Source of the DNA: Neocallimastix lanati (nom. inval.) | Taxonomy: Eukaryota > Neocallimastigomycota > Neocallimastigomycetes > Neocallimastigales > Neocallimastigaceae | Assembly: GCA_016946835.1 (NCBI GenBank) | Contig: JACVTC010000004.1 | Coordinates: 105,001 to 169,000 of the forward strand | DNA length: 64,000 bases | Direction of reading: 5' to 3' | Shown here: positions 60,902 to 64,000 of the stretch, piece after piece | Position numbering within the stretch: position 1 is the stretch's first letter | Layout: each line of letters starts with the position of its first letter | Made by a program: the position numbers and the translations under genes | Notes under the pieces: generated by a model | Seen by the model: only the letters and a program-made list of their open reading frames with translations | The model's database searches: none | What the model was told of the DNA's origin: nothing

Positions 60902-61313
60902 TTCTTCTTCTTCTTTTCTTTCATTATTTAAGCATGGTTTACTTGCATCAGGTGGTGGAACAGCAGATAGAAAAATTTTGTTTTGGAATACCCTAACTGG
61001 AAATTGTATACAAGGAATAGATACAGGATCACAAGTATGTAATCTTTCTTGGTCTAAAACTACAAATGAATTAGTTTCTACTCATGGTTATTCACAAAAT
61101 CAAATCATTATTTGGAAATATCCATCACTACATCAAATAGCCACATTAATAGGTCATACCTATCGTGTATTATATTTAGCTATGAGTCCAGATGGTCAAA
61201 ATATAGTTACTGGTGCTGGAGATGAAACATTACGATTTTGGAATGTATTTAATAAAAGTAAATCCAAAGAGACTCAAAATGGTGCTTTAAGTTCATTTGG
61301 TCATATTCGTTAA
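57300..61313 (+). CDS. CDH1: Cdh1/Fizzy-related APC/C activator with long N-terminal extension
   Basis: Cdh1 recruits substrates to the anaphase-promoting complex in late mitosis and G1. Five exons (57300-59534, 59837-59998, 60103-60205, 60413-60687, 60933-61313) give 1,051 residues, about twice the usual length. The first 600 residues are Ser/Asn-rich and disordered, with a polyasparagine run and many Ser/Thr-Pro sites (e.g. PPTPI, PSSPETKTP). The C-box DRFIP is at 610-614. It is followed by a conserved linker (LLLTPRKATRHISKTPYKVL) and seven WD40 repeats from about 745 (LVDWSSTNQLSVGLGSCVYL, HGLLASGGGTADRKILFWNT, SPDGQNIVTGAGDETLRFWN). The C-terminus ends in the APC-binding Ile-Arg tail (GHIR). 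The start is the first Met of the open frame; Met at 606 is an alternative short start that would keep the C-box. Confidence 0.95.
58408..58474 (+). repeat. In-frame AAT tract (polyasparagine) in CDH1
   Basis: More than 20 AAT codons in a row within the first exon of CDH1, in the disordered extension. Confidence 0.95.
59560..59660. repeat. (ATAAT)n pentamer array in CDH1 intron 1
   Basis: About 18 uninterrupted ATAAT/TATAA units just downstream of the exon 1 donor. Confidence 0.95.
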
Positions 61314-61440
61314 AAATAAAAATCTTTTTTTTTTTTTTTTAATACTAAATTTTAAATATTATTATGAAAGCAAAAACAAAATCATAACAAAACAAAAAAG
61401 GCAATAACATCAAAATAAAATAAAAATAAAATAAAATAAA

Positions 61441-61476
<36 letters not shown>

Positions 61477-61621
61477 AATATATATATTTTTAATCAAAAT
61501 TAATTAGTATCTATTTAAATTTTTAATCTTAATACCATAATCATAATAATTAATAATTAATAATTAAAAATAATAACAATAATATAATGATTATAATAAT
61601 AACAATAATTTTTTACTTTAG

Positions 61622-61655
<34 letters not shown>

Positions 61656-62776
61656 TATATTATTAATGTAATTTTTTTTTTATCTAATATTCTCATATAC
61701 ACATATGTATATAGGCATATATTTTAATATATTTTTTTTTATTATATATTTTTAATTTTTTAAATTTTAAATTTTATTTTATTTTATTTTATTTTATTTT
61801 ATTTTATTTTATTTTATTTTATTTTATTTTATTTTATTTTATTTTATTTTATTTTATTTTATTTTATTTTATTTTATTTTTTATTTTTATTTGTATTTTA
61901 TTTTTTATTTTTATTTTTATTTTTTTATTTTTTTCTTATTTCTCAATATATATATATATAAATATAAAATAATATAACTATAATATGATTTGTATATATT
62001 ATTATTACCCAATTTTCTTATATATATATAAATAATTTCATAATTCATAATATATATCATTTTAAAATTTCTTTATTCTTTATTCTTTTATTTTATTTTT
62101 ATTATACATATATTTATATATATTCAAATATATTTATTTTGTTATTTCTTTTTTTTTTTTTTTTTTTTTTTTTTCTTCTCTTAATTTTAATAAACTTTAA
62201 TAAAATAATAATCAATTAAATAAAATAATTCATAAAATAATAATCAATTGAATAAAATTGTTTATAAAATAATAATCAATTAAATAAAATTATTTATCTA
62301 TATTAATAATACTACTACTAATATTTAATAATTTTAATACTACTACTACTTATAATAATAATTTTTATCAAAGGAATATAATTATTCATTTTAATAGATT
62401 ATATAGATTATATATATAAAAAAAAAAAAAAAAAAAAATAGTAATAATAATTGATTATATACATATAATATATTTATATTTTTTAGTATTTTATTTTATT
62501 ATTAATTTTATTATATTATTTCGTTAAATTAATTAAATATATATATTAATTTTAGTTTATTTTTTTATACAATTTATTAATAAATAATCATAAAAAAAAT
62601 TTTTTTTATTTTTATTATTATTTTTTATTATTATTATTATTATTTTTTTTATATAAATATATAATAATATATTATGTGGAGGGTGGGTATATTTAATTGT
62701 TAGGATATTATTTTTTATTATTATTTTTTATTTTTTTTATTTTTTATTTTTTTATTTATTTATTTATTTTTTTTTA
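61314..62776. other. Convergent spacer CDH1 / kinase with TTTTA array
   Basis: 3' intergenic region of two convergent genes. Holds a (TTTTA)n array of about 20 units at 61770-61880 and a threefold AATAATCAATTAAATAAAAT-type repeat at about 62200-62290. No gene seen. Confidence 0.7.
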
Positions 62777-63225
62777 TTAAGTATAATATTCATAGTTTCT
62801 TTTCGTATGATTTCTAATTAAATTTGAATGTAATCGTTCAATATATTCATCATATTTGGTTAACTCAAATTCAATTTCACTTGCCACCATAAATGGATGT
62901 CTTAATATTTCTGAGGGTTTGATACGATCAACCGGATCAATTCGTGTCATTTTATATAAGAGATCAGCAGCTTTATAAATAATAATGGGTACGCCGGTGA
63001 TACTCACAAACGATCGTCGATAGTTATTATTTTGATAAATATAATTTTCTAATAAATTATCATGCATTGTCGTTATCATATCCGTTCGAATATACCTTCC
63101 TCCTAAATTTTCTAATCCACATTTTGGTATGTATGGTTGAAGTAATATACCAAAAACTATACCGGCACTATAAACATCCGGAGTTCCCGTATTACACGTT
63201 CCTTCATATAATTCTGGAGCGACAT

Positions 63226-63268
<43 letters not shown>

Positions 63269-64000
63269 GATATAGATATATAAAGATATATATATATATT
63301 ATAGAATATGTATTATATATAAATAAATTATTAATTAAAATATTATTTTTTAATTCCTATTATTTATTTATTTATTTATTACTATTTATTAATTATTATT
63401 AATTATCATTAAATTTATTTATTTAATTCTATTTATTTTTTATTTTTTATTTTTTATTTTTTATTTTTTATTGATTATATATGATATATATAATATATAA
63501 TATATTTATTAATATTTTATACTAAATTATTTTATCTTTACCCGGTGTACCACAGCCTATGGGATGTGGTTTGTCACCACAATTTAAGGATAAACCAAAA
63601 TCAATCAAAACAAGATTATCCTCTTCATCCCACATTAAATTGGATAGTGTGATATCTAAATGAGCTATATTAAGATCATTTAAAGCTTTTAAAGTCTTTA
63701 TTATTATTATTATTGTTATTATTATTATTATTATTGTATATTATTATTAATTTATAATATATATGATATATAATAATATATACGTGATATGTGATATATA
63801 ATAATAGATATATTTTTAATTATAGATATATAAATTAATATATAAAATTTTAGTAATTTATTTATTAATTTATTATTACTATTATTATTATTATTATTTT
63901 AAATTTCGTTAAAAAAAAAAAAAAAAAAATTATTTCATTTCATATAGATAAATAAAATAAAAATATATATATATATTTTATCAATTTCATACATTTATTA
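62777..64000 (-). CDS. Protein kinase catalytic domain (partial, 5' end off the right edge)
   Basis: Two exons are visible, 63695-63542 and 63228-62777, joined in frame after GCGTP-type codons (GCGTPGYVAPELYEG). Catalytic-loop motif HLDITLSNLM carries the catalytic Asp and Asn, although HRD is HLD. The DFG motif is LIDFGLSL. The APE equivalent is APELYEG. Subdomain IX DVYSAGIVFGILL and the C-lobe end (RIDPVDRIKPSEILRHPF) are clear. About 38 residues follow to the stop (RNHTKRNYEYYT). The N-lobe with the Lys-Glu pair must lie beyond 64000. It is a Ser/Thr-type kinase by its motifs. An insert between subdomains IX and X (about residues after YIPKCGLENLGG) recalls Cdc7-like kinases, but the assignment is not secure. 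Confidence 0.8.

Overview
The window is a very A+T-rich eukaryotic segment with intron-dense protein genes separated by nearly pure A/T spacers, long homopolymers and microsatellites. The gene set (Pan2, Bud27/URI, Tul1 ligase, Hub1, calcineurin B, stand-alone glutamate 5-kinase, Cdh1), the Asn-rich low-complexity proteins and the extreme base composition fit an anaerobic gut fungus (Neocallimastigomycota). A dictyostelid-like AT-rich protist is the main alternative. The lineage is inferred from gene content and composition only.

Layout. (1) 1-4541 minus: PAN2, truncated by the left edge. (2) 5651-8296 plus: URI/Bud27 prefoldin, divergent from PAN2. (3) 9085-12575 plus: Tul1-type multi-TM RING E3 ligase in 14 exons. 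(4) 13031-13395 plus: HUB1. (5) 13992-14929 minus: calcineurin B. (6) 16838-25935 plus: a protein of about 2,540 residues joining a SAM domain to an ATRX/ARIP4-type SNF2 ATPase with a His-Ser/Arg-Ser tail. (7) About 26.7-28.6 kb: a decayed zinc-knuckle element between direct repeats. (8) 28903-30722 plus: an unrecognised coiled-coil protein. (9) 31763-34126 minus: a secreted/type I membrane protein with Asn-rich repeats. (10) 35096-41255 minus: an intact-looking Ty1/copia retrotransposon with two identical 250-bp LTRs and a CATTT target duplication. (11) 45262-47938 minus: PRO1 glutamate 5-kinase. (12) 47939-57299: about 9.4 kb with no gene I can support. (13) 57300-61313 plus: CDH1/FZR1 with a very long N-terminal extension. 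(14) 62777-64000 minus: a protein kinase cut by the right edge.

Gene models were assembled by eye from family homology and GT...AG boundaries. All spliced models keep frame across every junction; where a complete CDS length is given it is a multiple of three. The genes are unrelated housekeeping and regulatory functions (mRNA deadenylation, prefoldin/RNA polymerase assembly, membrane-protein ubiquitination, splicing, Ca2+ signalling, chromatin remodelling, proline synthesis, anaphase-promoting complex) and do not form a functional cluster. The most distinctive content is the young retrotransposon, with a candidate half-tRNA primer site and a +1 gag/pol overlap. Next are the SAM-SNF2 fusion, the preference for AAG splice acceptors, and a perfect 40-bp palindrome in the gene desert. 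I found no convincing wholly new system.
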